This document shows, in pieces, positions 37,894 to 46,983 of a stretch of 64,000 nucleotides of DNA; within the stretch, counting starts at the first letter, position 1, and each line of letters opens with the position of its first letter. The stretch covers positions 372,001-436,000 of the forward strand of contig JARLJL010000022.1 of the NCBI GenBank assembly GCA_031291235.1, written 5' to 3'. A program made the translations under genes and the position numbers. Source of the stretch: Sulfuriferula sp. (GTDB taxonomy: Bacteria > Pseudomonadota > Gammaproteobacteria > Burkholderiales > Sulfuriferulaceae). The notes under the pieces are model-generated. The model had not been told where the DNA came from, searched no databases, and saw nothing but the letters and a program-made list of their open reading frames with translations.

Positions 37894-38250
37894 TCAATCC
37901 TGCCGAAGTTTTGCTATATGCGATTCATAATGACGCTTGAAGACGCGCTCCAGCTCATCAATCACCTCGACAGCCGGCACACTATGTATCATGTGACGTG
38001 ACATCTGGTCTGAAGTGTCGTGCAACAGCTTGTTCGGCTCCAGCATCGGATATGTCGCACGCAAACGTTTGATTGCCTTGACCACGCTTTCATGATCAGG
38101 ACGTTCGATAACGACCGGCTGCGGTACTTCAACCGGCACATCGCCCTGCGGACGGGACGACAGAAATGTCAGAAAATCCTGAACAGTTTGCTGCTGTCCC
38201 GGATTTAGCTCACGGTATAGATTCAATAATTCGCGCTCTGCAGAAGTCAT
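37894..38250 (-). CDS. Conserved small protein of unknown function
   Basis: 118 aa, mostly helical, soluble and charged. It has LYRELNPGQQQTVQDFLTFL near the start, a Pro/Val-rich linker, then AIKRLRATYPMLEPNKLLHDTSDQM and VIDELERVFKRHYESHI. No known domain recognised. It overlaps the amidotransferase-like gene by 4 bp and is followed by arsR after 1 bp, so the products may act together; the helical make-up suggests protein-protein contact. Confidence 0.65.
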   Translation of the reverse strand: MTSAERELLNLYRELNPGQQQTVQDFLTFLSSRPQGDVPVEVPQPVVIERPDHESVVKAIKRLRATYPMLEPNKLLHDTSDQMSRHMIHSVPAVEVIDELERVFKRHYESHIAKLRQD

Positions 38251-38993
38251 TCTGATTTGACTACATTTAAATTAAACACCGGCATTTTATGTCTTTCCGT
38301 CATCAAATCCAATGCCGTCACCAGTGCCAGACAAATGTCGGCAGCGGTTTTCTGTCCTTCGCCCCAATTGGCACGCGCCTGATCCAGAATCTCGCCAATA
38401 TTATCAGGGAGCGGACGATTGTCTTCCATCATCATGTCTTCGATCATGCCCGGCTTGATTTCCGGACGAAACAGCATCGCATAGCTAAGATCGTCCGGAC
38501 GCACAGCCAGCCAGCGGCCTTCGTCGTCGACCACTATTGGCTCCATCCCTGCAGGCAGAGCGGCACTGCCGTTATACATCACCAGCAGCTTCTTACCATC
38601 TACCGCATTAGCCAGAGGATCATCGCAACCGGCTTCGGTCTTGTGACAGGTTGTCCAGTAGGCATTGAAATAAGGCTCATCGCTGACTTCACCGCCTTCG
38701 TGCAGCACCATTACCAGCGCACCGAAACCAATACCAACAATGGGACGACGCATTTTCTTGAAATTCGTCACCAGACGCAATTCTTGCGCCAGCCATGGAC
38801 TCGCTTCCTCGTCAGTCACTGGATACGCGCCGCCCAACAGCCATAATGCATCGTGCTGGGTTGCCGTTGCCGGCAAATCCACACCTAGAAAAGGTCGCTG
38901 ATACTGGAAACCGATATTTCGCGATTCCAGTTGCTTCTCTACCATACCCAGAAATTCGGAATATGAATGTTGTACTAGCATGAATCTTTTCAT
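38247..38993 (-). CDS. Glutamine amidotransferase-like protein lacking catalytic residues
   Basis: 248 aa. It follows the class I glutamine amidotransferase fold: ALWLLGGAYPVTDEEASPWL, PIVGIGFGALVMVLHEGGEV (nucleophile elbow) and MLFRPEIKPGM. In active enzymes the elbow reads GICxG and the later motif FHPE. Here Cys is Gly and His is Arg, so glutamine hydrolysis is not expected. It lies 16 bp behind the LysR gene and overlaps the next gene by 4 bp. A sensing or scaffold role is inferred. Confidence 0.7.
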   Translation of the reverse strand: MKRFMLVQHSYSEFLGMVEKQLESRNIGFQYQRPFLGVDLPATATQHDALWLLGGAYPVTDEEASPWLAQELRLVTNFKKMRRPIVGIGFGALVMVLHEGGEVSDEPYFNAYWTTCHKTEAGCDDPLANAVDGKKLLVMYNGSAALPAGMEPIVVDDEGRWLAVRPDDLSYAMLFRPEIKPGMIEDMMMEDNRPLPDNIGEILDQARANWGEGQKTAADICLALVTALDLMTERHKMPVFNLNVVKSE

Positions 38994-39009
38994 AATTGAG
39001 ACCTGTTGA

Positions 39010-39903
39010 CTACGATTGAGGGGTTTCTGTAATAAGATCGATAAAGGATTGCAACAATCTGGTACGAAATTTTTCCTGAGTATAAACCTGGGTCAAATCC
39101 CGACGTAATGGCGGATGCAACGGAATGGCTGCCAGTTTACCTAATTCACGCTCTTTTTCCACCGTCGCTTTTGATACGATCGCCACACCCAGCCCCGCTT
39201 CCACTGCACCTTTGATAGCCTCAGGGCTACCCAGTTCCATGACGACTTCAAGCAACTCGGGTTGCACTCGATGTTCGCGCAAATACTGATCCACCACTTC
39301 GCGCGTGCCGGAACCGGGTTCGCGCCCGATATACGGTTCATTACCCAGCTGTTCCGGATGAATACTGTCAAACTGCGCCCATTCATGATCGATTGCGCAA
39401 ATCACTACTAGCTCATCCCGATAAAATACCTGTGTAATCAGGCTGGGATGATGGGATGGCGACTCAACCAGACCGACATCCAGGCTATGGTCAATAATAC
39501 GGTTTTCTATCGTTTGCGAATTGGCTACGAAAAGACGCAACTGCACCTGCGGAAAACGGGACTTAAACACGCCCAGCATTTGGGGTAACATGTAATCTGC
39601 GATGGTGGTCGACGCGCCTATCATCAATGCGCCATTAATCTGATCGCCCATTTCCGCCAGGCGCGTTTCCATTTCCGCCGTCATGCCCAGAATTTTCTCG
39701 GCATATTGCATTGCCAGTTCACCGGCGGGTGTCAGGATAATCTTGCTGGGAGTACGTTCAAACAAGCTGATATTCAGCTGAGCCTCCAGCTGCTTAACCT
39801 GAAAAGTGACGGCAGGTTGCGTCATGCACAAACATTCTGCCGCTTTTGTGAAACTCAATTGCTTGGCGACAGTGTAGAATACTTGGAGTCGGCGATCGGC
39901 CAT
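39010..39903 (-). CDS. LysR-family transcriptional regulator
   Basis: 297 aa from the ATG at 39903 (earlier TTG 39942 and ATG 39927 also in frame). The HTH is in RRLQVFYTVAKQLSFTKAAECLCMTQPAVTFQVKQLE (split), followed by the effector domain with GASTTIADYMLPQMLGVFKSRFP and EAGLGVAIVSKATVEKE. It resembles the CbbR/CysB-like branch in which the divergent or downstream genes are targets. It may control the downstream amidotransferase-like/ars genes or the divergent membrane protein gene 73 bp away. The effector is unknown. Confidence 0.85.
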   Translation of the reverse strand: MADRRLQVFYTVAKQLSFTKAAECLCMTQPAVTFQVKQLEAQLNISLFERTPSKIILTPAGELAMQYAEKILGMTAEMETRLAEMGDQINGALMIGASTTIADYMLPQMLGVFKSRFPQVQLRLFVANSQTIENRIIDHSLDVGLVESPSHHPSLITQVFYRDELVVICAIDHEWAQFDSIHPEQLGNEPYIGREPGSGTREVVDQYLREHRVQPELLEVVMELGSPEAIKGAVEAGLGVAIVSKATVEKERELGKLAAIPLHPPLRRDLTQVYTQEKFRTRLLQSFIDLITETPQS

Positions 39904-39976
39904 ATGCGGTCCGCTGTAAAAAAACATTAATGATACATTCAAACATATTTAGTGCGATGAAGATAGGTAGTTGTTT

Positions 39977-40528
39977 ATGAGCGACGCATGGAAAAACCTC
40001 GACCTGGAAGGCGATGGTTTGCAGGCTGCCAATATGAAGCTGGTGCAGCAAATGAAGAAACGTCGGCAAGCCTATATTTTATTGGCATTCTTTCCGCTCG
40101 GTCTGCACCGCGATTATCTGGAAGACGTACGCGCGGGTTGGCTGTATCGAATTGCTAGCGTAGCCGTGATTGCAGGATACTGGTTGGGCTATATTTGGCC
40201 CGCTGCGCTTTTGACTATCCTGATAGCCGGATTTGCCCTGTACGACATACGTTGGATAGAAGACCGCGTAGCCGCCATTAACAAGGCGCTACGCATACAG
40301 ACCTATAAAACCAAGCCAACAGCACAAATGCCACAGGGATTTCGCGGCCGCTACACAGACGAAGGGCTGGACGACTATCTCAGAATCAAGGAACAGGAAC
40401 GTGGCGGGCATGTCGCACCAGGGAAAGATCCCGCTCTGAATAGCCGCAGCCGCGCGCCCTCATTTGCCGAACAGGAAGCCATGCTCAAAGCATTGACTAA
40501 ATCAAAAACCGACTCAAAACCCGACTAA
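39977..40528 (+). CDS. TM2-domain-like membrane protein
   Basis: 183 aa. A cytoplasmic helix (LVQQMKKRRQAYILLAFFPLGLHRDYL) leads into two close transmembrane helices (IASVAVIAGYWLGYIWPAALLTILIAGFALYD, split by a short turn) with the TM2-like start FFPLGLHRDYLEDVRAGW. The C-terminal 90 residues are polar and probably cytoplasmic. Function unknown. It is divergent from the LysR gene and 7 bp before lplT. Confidence 0.6.
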   Translation: MSDAWKNLDLEGDGLQAANMKLVQQMKKRRQAYILLAFFPLGLHRDYLEDVRAGWLYRIASVAVIAGYWLGYIWPAALLTILIAGFALYDIRWIEDRVAAINKALRIQTYKTKPTAQMPQGFRGRYTDEGLDDYLRIKEQERGGHVAPGKDPALNSRSRAPSFAEQEAMLKALTKSKTDSKPD

Positions 40529-40535
40529 ACGCTGC

Positions 40536-41762
40536 ATGAACCTTGGTTTTTATATCATATTGACGGCGCAGTTCTTATCTGCGCTGGCCGACAACGCTTT
40601 GCTGTTCGCAGCCATCGCCTTGTTAAAAGATCTTCATGCCCCCAGCTGGCATACACCGGTACTGCAAGAGTTTTTCGTGCTGTCCTATATCGTACTGGCT
40701 CCTTTTGTAGGCGCATTTGCCGATGCCATTCCCAAAGGCAGAGTCATGTTCATCAGCAACAACATCAAGCTCGCGGGATGTTTTACCATGCTGGCCGGCC
40801 TGAATCCGCTTTTTGCATACGGTATCGTCGGACTGGGAGCAGCCGCATATTCGCCGGCCAAGTACGGCATACTCACCGAATATTTGCCACCAGAAAAACT
40901 GGTTGCAGCCAATGCCTGGATGGAGGGAGCAACCGTTTTTGCCATCATCCTCGGCGCCATCATTGGCGGCTTAATGCTGAATCCGCATATCAGCGCCACC
41001 ATGACAACTTACATCCCATGGCCTGGACACATTGACGTAGCTAAATTTGCTATTGTGCTGATTACCCTGCTTTACATGGCGGCAGCCGCAGCGAATTTAT
41101 TTATCCCGGTCACGGCACCAGACCATCGCCCGCCACGCAAAGACCCGCTATCCCTGTTACGCGATTTCGGACACAGTTTCAATCAATTGTGGCGCGACCC
41201 GCTCGGGCAAGTCTCGCTGGCTGTCACAACCCTGTTTTGGGGAGCAGGTGCGACCCTGCGCCTGGTGATATTGACCTGGGCATTACTGGTCCTGAAATTC
41301 GATATGCAACAAGCCACGCAGCTCACCGCACTGGTCGCAGTCGGTATCGCGCTGGGTTCAGTTGCTGCGGGACGCTACGTCAAGCTGGCCGACTCGGTCA
41401 AAGTCATCCCTACCGGCATACTCATGGGCGTCATCGTCATGAGCATGGTGCTGGTCACCAATCCCATACTGGCAGCAATACTGTTAATGGTAATAGGCAT
41501 ATTGGGCGGTTTCTTCGTCGTACCCATGAACGCCTTGCTGCAACACCGAGGACATTTACTGATGGGCGCAGGCCACTCCATCGCCGTGCAAAATTTCAAT
41601 GAAAATCTGTCCATCCTCATTATGCTGGGTTTATATGCCCTGCTCGACAGCGCACACTGGTCCATCAATGCCATTACCATCGTATTCGGCGCATTTATCA
41701 GCCTGTCGATGCTGATTATCCAGATTCATTACCGCCATATCGACCCCACGCACCATGCCTGA
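40536..41762 (+). CDS. lplT: Lysophospholipid transporter LplT
   Basis: 408 aa, MFS type with about 12 helices. The family opening FYIILTAQFLSALADNALLFAAIALL and PFVGAFADAIPKGRVMFISNNIKL is diagnostic. It flips lysophospholipids inward across the inner membrane for re-acylation. In enterics it is next to aas; here a helicase gene follows with an 8-bp overlap. Functionally it complements the Mla lipid transport genes at 28-34 kb. Confidence 0.9.
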   Translation: MNLGFYIILTAQFLSALADNALLFAAIALLKDLHAPSWHTPVLQEFFVLSYIVLAPFVGAFADAIPKGRVMFISNNIKLAGCFTMLAGLNPLFAYGIVGLGAAAYSPAKYGILTEYLPPEKLVAANAWMEGATVFAIILGAIIGGLMLNPHISATMTTYIPWPGHIDVAKFAIVLITLLYMAAAAANLFIPVTAPDHRPPRKDPLSLLRDFGHSFNQLWRDPLGQVSLAVTTLFWGAGATLRLVILTWALLVLKFDMQQATQLTALVAVGIALGSVAAGRYVKLADSVKVIPTGILMGVIVMSMVLVTNPILAAILLMVIGILGGFFVVPMNALLQHRGHLLMGAGHSIAVQNFNENLSILIMLGLYALLDSAHWSINAITIVFGAFISLSMLIIQIHYRHIDPTHHA

Positions 41763-43713
41763 TATTGAGCAAGCCTTTGCCATCGATGGACCGCTGGCAG
41801 CCGTCATTCCCGGCTTTCGCGCCCGCGACCAGCAAATCGAAATGGCGCGCGCGGTACAACATGCGATTAGCACGCAGGGCACGCTGATTGCAGAAGCAGG
41901 CACCGGTACCGGGAAAACGCTGGCCTACCTGACGCCAGCGCTGCTCGACGGCGGCAAGGTCATCGTATCCACCGGTACCAAGAACCTGCAGGATCAGTTA
42001 TTTCATCGCGACCTGCCCGCAGTACGCGGAGCGCTGGGCGTCCCTGCCATGATAGCCTTGCTCAAGGGACGGGCAAATTACGTTTGCCATTATCACCTCG
42101 AGCGCGCGCGCGAAGACGGGCGCTTCATGTCGCGTGAAGATGTCGCCCATCTGCAACTGGTCACCAATTTTGCCGAACACAGCCGCACAGGCGACAAGGC
42201 TGAACTGGCAGGCGTTGCCGAAGACGCCAATATCTGGCGCTACGTCACTTCCAGCAGGGATAACTGTCTCGGCGGCGATTGCCCTCATCACAAGCAATGT
42301 TTCGTCCTCGAGGCGCGCAAGAAGGCCATGGAAGCCGACATCATCGTGGTTAACCACCATTTGTTTTTTGCCGACGTCTGGCTGCGCGACGAAGGCGTGG
42401 CCGAATTGCTGCCGGCATGCAATACCGTTATCTTCGACGAAGCGCACCAATTGCCGGAAACTGCGGGGCTATTTTTCGGCGAGACCTTATCGACCGGACA
42501 GCTGATAGAATTGGCGAGGGATGCGCGCATCGAAGCCGTTGCATCCTGCAAGGATTATGCAGCCCTGCCCGAAGCAGCGCTGGCGCTGGATAAGGCTGCA
42601 CGCGATCTGCGTCTGGTTTTCCAGGAAGACAACGGCCGCTGGCCGCTGGATAAAGTTCAGCATCGCGATGGTTATGCCGATATGCTGGCACAATGCGATC
42701 GCACATTAACCGCATTGAATGCCCATCTGGAAAATCAGGCTCAGCGTGCACCTGGAATAGAAAACGCGTGGCAGCGCGGTGTTGCGCTGGCTGCGCAGCT
42801 CAACAAATGGCAACAACCCCAGGCAAGCGATACGGTACGCTGGATTGAGGCCTTCAGTCACGCACTCACGCTAAATACTACGCCGTTATCGATAGCTGAC
42901 GTGTTCGCCAAGCAGATTGCCGATAATGCGCGTGCCTGGATATTCACCTCGGCAACCTTGTCGGTCAAGGGAGATTTCAGTCATTACCGTACCAGGCTGG
43001 GTTTAACCGATAGCGCCAGCGCATGCTGGGACAGCCCTTTCGATTACGACAAGCAGGCCATTTTCTATTTACCGCCAAACATGCCGGAACCCAATACGTC
43101 CGGATATACCGAAGCCGTCGTCAAGGCGGCACTGCCGTTGCTCGCGGCCAGCGGCGGACGGGCATTTCTGCTATTCACCTCGTTACGGGCGATGAAGGAA
43201 GCTCGCGCCCTGATTGAAGTCGAATTCGAAAGCAGGCAACTCGGTTATCCGATACTCATGCAGGGCGAACGTTCGCGCACCGAGCTGCTTGAACAATTCC
43301 GCTCGCTGGGTAATGCCGTATTGCTCGGCAGCCAAAGTTTCTGGGAAGGCGTCGATGTCAAAGGCGATGCGCTATCGCTGGTCGTCATCGACAAACTGCC
43401 TTTCGCACCGCCGGACGACCCGGTACTGGCCGCCCGCATACAGCAAATCAACCAGCAAGGCGGCAACGCCTTCATGGAATACCAGTTGCCACATGCCGTT
43501 ATCACCCTCAAACAGGGCGCTGGCCGGCTTATTCGCGACGAAAACGATCATGGCGTATTGATGATCTGCGACCCCAGATTGGTCAGCAAACCGTACGGTC
43601 GCCGCATCTGGCAAAGCCTGCCGCCAATGAAACGCAGCCGCGACGAGAATGAGGTAGTTGCCTTTTTCCATCAGCTCAAGGCAACTCCCGTATCCTCCCC
43701 ATCAGGCGAATAG
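41755..43713 (+). CDS. ATP-dependent helicase, DinG/YoaA type
   Basis: 652 aa, superfamily 2 XPD-like. Walker A is AEAGTGTGKTLAYL and motif II IFDEAHQLPETAG. Four Cys for a 4Fe-4S cluster are seen in NYVCHYHLE, then DNCLGGDCPHHKQC. Late motifs include GSQSFWEGVDVKGD and QGAGRLIRDENDHG. It unwinds DNA 5' to 3' in repair, replication or R-loop removal. Length and composition fit YoaA more than the longer DinG. Confidence 0.9.
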   Translation: MPDIEQAFAIDGPLAAVIPGFRARDQQIEMARAVQHAISTQGTLIAEAGTGTGKTLAYLTPALLDGGKVIVSTGTKNLQDQLFHRDLPAVRGALGVPAMIALLKGRANYVCHYHLERAREDGRFMSREDVAHLQLVTNFAEHSRTGDKAELAGVAEDANIWRYVTSSRDNCLGGDCPHHKQCFVLEARKKAMEADIIVVNHHLFFADVWLRDEGVAELLPACNTVIFDEAHQLPETAGLFFGETLSTGQLIELARDARIEAVASCKDYAALPEAALALDKAARDLRLVFQEDNGRWPLDKVQHRDGYADMLAQCDRTLTALNAHLENQAQRAPGIENAWQRGVALAAQLNKWQQPQASDTVRWIEAFSHALTLNTTPLSIADVFAKQIADNARAWIFTSATLSVKGDFSHYRTRLGLTDSASACWDSPFDYDKQAIFYLPPNMPEPNTSGYTEAVVKAALPLLAASGGRAFLLFTSLRAMKEARALIEVEFESRQLGYPILMQGERSRTELLEQFRSLGNAVLLGSQSFWEGVDVKGDALSLVVIDKLPFAPPDDPVLAARIQQINQQGGNAFMEYQLPHAVITLKQGAGRLIRDENDHGVLMICDPRLVSKPYGRRIWQSLPPMKRSRDENEVVAFFHQLKATPVSSPSGE

Positions 43714-43815
43714 GCGCTGCCCGATAAACTCGCCCGGTTGCGCACCACAAACAAGCAAACAACCCACCAATGAATGCATTGAAAAATTTACACTTATTGC
43801 GTCCCGAGAATGAGC

Positions 43816-45174
43816 TTAAGCATCTCGCAAATAAGCAACGGCATCCTGCAACCGCTCTACCCCGATTACGTCCATACCGGAAATAGCCTGACGCGGTTTA
43901 TTCGCCAGCGGCACAATAGCGCGCGTAAAACCCAGCTTTGCTGCCTCTTTCAAACGCTCCTGCCCGCGTTGCACAGGACGAATTTCACCTGCCAGGCCAA
44001 CCTCGCCAAACACCACAAGTTTATCGGGTATTGCCTTGTTTTTAAAAGATGAAACTATAGCCAAAAGCAATGGCAAATCGGCCGCCGGTTCATTAATCCG
44101 CACTCCGCCGACAGCATTAATAAACACATCCTGATCGTAACATGCCAATCCTGCATGACGATGCAGCACCGCCAGCAGCATCGCCAGCCGGTTCTGCTCC
44201 AAGCCTACGGACAATCGACGCGGATTCGGTGACGGCGATGATTCGACCAATGCTTGAATCTCGACCAGCAATGGGCGCGTTCCCTCCTGTGTTACCATCA
44301 CGCAGGACCCGGGAACGTCGGCACGATGCCCGGACAGAAATATAGCAGAAGGATTGGAGACGCCCTTCAATCCCTTGTCCGTCATTGCAAACACACCTAA
44401 CTCGTTGACTGCGCCAAAGCGATTCTTGAATGCCCTCACCAGACGGAAGGTAGAACTGGTATCGCCTTCGAAATACAGTACCGTATCGACGATATGTTCC
44501 AGCACACGCGGCCCTGCCAGCGCACCTTCCTTGGTAACATGACCTACCAGAAAAATCACCGTTCCAGACTGTTTGGCAAACCGGGTCAATTGTGCAGCGC
44601 ATTCCCTCACCTGCGCTACCGACCCAGGTGCAGATTGCAGACTTTCCGTATAAATGGTCTGAATGGAATCAATGACCGCAATAAAGGGTTCATGCGCCTG
44701 CAACGTTGCCAGAATTTTCTCAAGCTGTATTTCTGCCAGCAATTGCAGATCATCGGCATCCAGCTGCAGCCGATGAGCGCGCAAAGCAATCTGACGAGCC
44801 GACTCTTCGGCACTAACGTACAGTGTTTTGTGCATCCCGCTCATCGCTGTCAACGCCTGTAACAACAGGGTGGATTTGCCGACGCCGGGATCGCCGCCGA
44901 TCAATACCACGCCACCCTTGACCACCCCGCCGCCGAGCACGCGGTCAAGCTCGGCAATGGTCGTCACTACCCGCTCGTCCTCGACAGCCTCGACGCTGGC
45001 CAAACTCTGCACTTGGCTTACCACGGACAGGGCGCTATAGCGCGAAGGCGCTGCCAGCTCCGCCACCGTCTCGACCAGGGTATTCCAGGCGCTGCAATGC
45101 GGACACTGCCCCTGCCATTTGCTCAGAGAACCGCCGCATTCGGTACAGGTGTAAAGCGTTTTTGGTTTAGCCAT
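43816..45174 (-). CDS. radA: DNA repair protein RadA
   Basis: 452 aa. It has an N-terminal C4 zinc finger (CTECGGSLSKWQGQCPHC), Walker A GGDPGVGKSTLLLQ, the RadA-specific KNRFGAVNELGVFAM and a C-terminal Lon-like domain (LLLAIVSSFKNKAIPDKLVVFGEVGLAGEIRPV in two blocks). It drives branch migration during recombination. It is convergent to the helicase gene with a 102-bp gap in which nothing notable was seen. Confidence 0.95.
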   Translation of the reverse strand: MAKPKTLYTCTECGGSLSKWQGQCPHCSAWNTLVETVAELAAPSRYSALSVVSQVQSLASVEAVEDERVVTTIAELDRVLGGGVVKGGVVLIGGDPGVGKSTLLLQALTAMSGMHKTLYVSAEESARQIALRAHRLQLDADDLQLLAEIQLEKILATLQAHEPFIAVIDSIQTIYTESLQSAPGSVAQVRECAAQLTRFAKQSGTVIFLVGHVTKEGALAGPRVLEHIVDTVLYFEGDTSSTFRLVRAFKNRFGAVNELGVFAMTDKGLKGVSNPSAIFLSGHRADVPGSCVMVTQEGTRPLLVEIQALVESSPSPNPRRLSVGLEQNRLAMLLAVLHRHAGLACYDQDVFINAVGGVRINEPAADLPLLLAIVSSFKNKAIPDKLVVFGEVGLAGEIRPVQRGQERLKEAAKLGFTRAIVPLANKPRQAISGMDVIGVERLQDAVAYLRDA

Positions 45175-45275
45175 TAAATATCAACAAGATAAGTTTAGAA
45201 AGCAAGATAACCTCTTCCATATTGCAAGCCCACGATCATTAGGCTATGCTAGTCTGGCAGTAACTTTGTTATAAC

Positions 45276-45301
45276 TATAATGTAAAGGAAACAACACTAT
45301 C
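45276..45301 (+). promoter_or_regulatory. Promoter -10 and SD of the Rossmann-domain gene
   Basis: A consensus -10 TATAAT at 45276-45281 has a weak -35 (CTGGCA, 45254-45259, 16-bp spacer). Transcription would start about 20 nt before the ATG at 45302. AGGAA lies about 11 nt before the ATG. Confidence 0.45.
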
Positions 45302-45694
45302 ATGGGCAATAAAATCAAAGTCGCTATTCTGGGTCTGGGCACAGTCGGCGAAATTTTCTCGGAAAACTTTCTGGAAAAAATCCAACAGGAACATATAAAC
45401 GTGGAAATCGTTGCTGTCGCCACGCGCCATCCGGACTCGCCGGTTGCGCTGGGTTTCGCACACAGCAATGTGCCGGTTTTTGAAGACGCCTTGAAAGTCA
45501 TAGAGCTGAACGATCAGGTGGACATTATCTTTGATCTGACCGGCAATGCCGAACTGCGCAAGGAATTGCGCAATCAGCTGCAGGCCACCAACAATCGTCA
45601 TACGGTTATCGCACCCGAAGTATTCGCACAATTATTGTGGAACTTCTTTGGGGAGACAGTCGATTTGCCGCAACATAAACAAACCGGCTACTAA
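45302..45694 (+). CDS. Stand-alone NAD-binding-like Rossmann protein, unknown function
   Basis: 130 aa. It starts with IKVAILGLGTVGEIFSENFL, a clear GxGxxG dinucleotide loop, then VEIVAVATRHPDSP and DIIFDLTGNAELRKELRNQL. This resembles the N-terminal domain of homoserine dehydrogenase or of ligand-sensing NAD-binding proteins, but no catalytic domain follows; the protein ends soon after HTVIAPEVFAQLLW. It has its own promoter, so it is probably not a fragment. Its role may be NAD(H) or ligand sensing; not known. Confidence 0.6.
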   Translation: MGNKIKVAILGLGTVGEIFSENFLEKIQQEHINVEIVAVATRHPDSPVALGFAHSNVPVFEDALKVIELNDQVDIIFDLTGNAELRKELRNQLQATNNRHTVIAPEVFAQLLWNFFGETVDLPQHKQTGY

Positions 45695-45710
45695 CCTGCC
45701 ATTTATTCAC

Positions 45711-45749
45711 ACCGGGCGGGAGTTCACATCAATTAAACTCCCATCCGGT
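45711..45749. terminator. Hairpin between convergent genes
   Basis: ACCGG-gc-GGGAGTT pairs with AACTCCC-at-CCGGT across an 11-nt loop. It lies between the convergent Rossmann gene and trpS and could stop transcripts from both sides, though no clear T-run follows. Confidence 0.4.
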
Positions 45750-45774
45750 TGGCACTCTACAGCCCGGCAAACTT

Positions 45775-46977
45775 TTAGTCGTAACGCAGACGCATGGCCT
45801 CGCGTACATCACGCATCGTATCCTTAGCGTGCTCCCTGGCCTTTTCGCAGCCGTCGGCAATGAGGTTGCGAACCAGCGACGGGCTTTCCATGTACATTTT
45901 AGCCCGCTCCCGCATGGGCTCCTGCTCTTTCAGCACCCCATCAATCACCGGCTGTTTGCATTCAATGCAGCCGATACCTGCACTCACACAACCGTGTTGC
46001 ACCCAGTCCCGCGTTGCATCATCCGAATAAGTCTGGTGCAACAGCCATACCGGGCACTTTTCCGGCGTTCCCGGATCAGTTCTGCGCACGCGCGCCGGAT
46101 CGGTGGGCATGGTACGGATTTTCCGGGTGACGCTGTCAGCCTCTTCGCGCAAACTGATCGTGTTATGGTAAGACTTCGACATTTTCTGCCCATCCAGACC
46201 GGGCATACGGGACGCAGCCGTCAACAGCGATTGCGGTTCGGCCAGTATGACCTTGCCGCCGCCCTCCAGATAACCGAACAAGCGTTCGCGATCACCCAAT
46301 GAAAGATTTTGCTGTTCATTGATCAATGCGTGACCAGCTTCCAATGCTGCATCATCGCCTTGTTCCTGATAACGCGTGCGCAAATCCTCATAAAGACGCG
46401 CCTTTTTATTACCCATTTTCTTGATAGCGGCTTCCGCCTTCTGTTCGAAACCTGGCTCACGCCCGTATAAATGGTTAAACCGTCGCGCTATCTCGCGCGT
46501 AAATTCGATATGTGGTATCTGATCTTCGCCGACAGGCACCTGGTTGGCGCGGTAGATCAGGATATCGGCACTTTGCAATAGCGGATAGCCGAGGAAACCG
46601 TATGTCGATAAATCCTTCTCAGTCAGTTTTTCCTGCTGATCCTTGTAGGTCGGTATCCGCTCCAGCCAGCCCAATGGCGTAATCATCGACAACAACAAAT
46701 GCAATTCCGCGTGTTCCGGCACTTGCGACTGTATGAACAAGGTTGCCTGATTAGGATCGACGCCCGCGGCCAGCCAGTCGATCACCATTTCCCATACATT
46801 ATTCTGTATGATTTCCGGCGTGTCGTAATGCGTTGTCAACGCATGCCAATCGGCAACGAAAAACAAGCACTCATGCTCGTGCTGGAGTTTAACCCAGTTT
46901 TTCAAAACCCCGTGATAATGTCCCAGATGCAAGGCACCTGTAGGACGCATGCCTGATAAAACCCGATTTGCGTACAT
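45775..46977 (-). CDS. trpS: Tryptophan-tRNA ligase
   Basis: 400 aa, the longer form. HIGH-like GALHLGHYHG near the start, KMSKS as GQKMSKSY, and the tryptophan-site sequence YPLLQSADILIYRANQVPVGEDQIPHIEFTREIA (in two blocks) are all present. Some residues around 230-290 form the insertion found in beta/gammaproteobacterial long TrpS. It charges tRNA-Trp. It is the last gene of a four-gene minus-strand set. Confidence 0.95.
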   Translation of the reverse strand: MYANRVLSGMRPTGALHLGHYHGVLKNWVKLQHEHECLFFVADWHALTTHYDTPEIIQNNVWEMVIDWLAAGVDPNQATLFIQSQVPEHAELHLLLSMITPLGWLERIPTYKDQQEKLTEKDLSTYGFLGYPLLQSADILIYRANQVPVGEDQIPHIEFTREIARRFNHLYGREPGFEQKAEAAIKKMGNKKARLYEDLRTRYQEQGDDAALEAGHALINEQQNLSLGDRERLFGYLEGGGKVILAEPQSLLTAASRMPGLDGQKMSKSYHNTISLREEADSVTRKIRTMPTDPARVRRTDPGTPEKCPVWLLHQTYSDDATRDWVQHGCVSAGIGCIECKQPVIDGVLKEQEPMRERAKMYMESPSLVRNLIADGCEKAREHAKDTMRDVREAMRLRYD

Positions 46978-46983
46978 AGTAAT

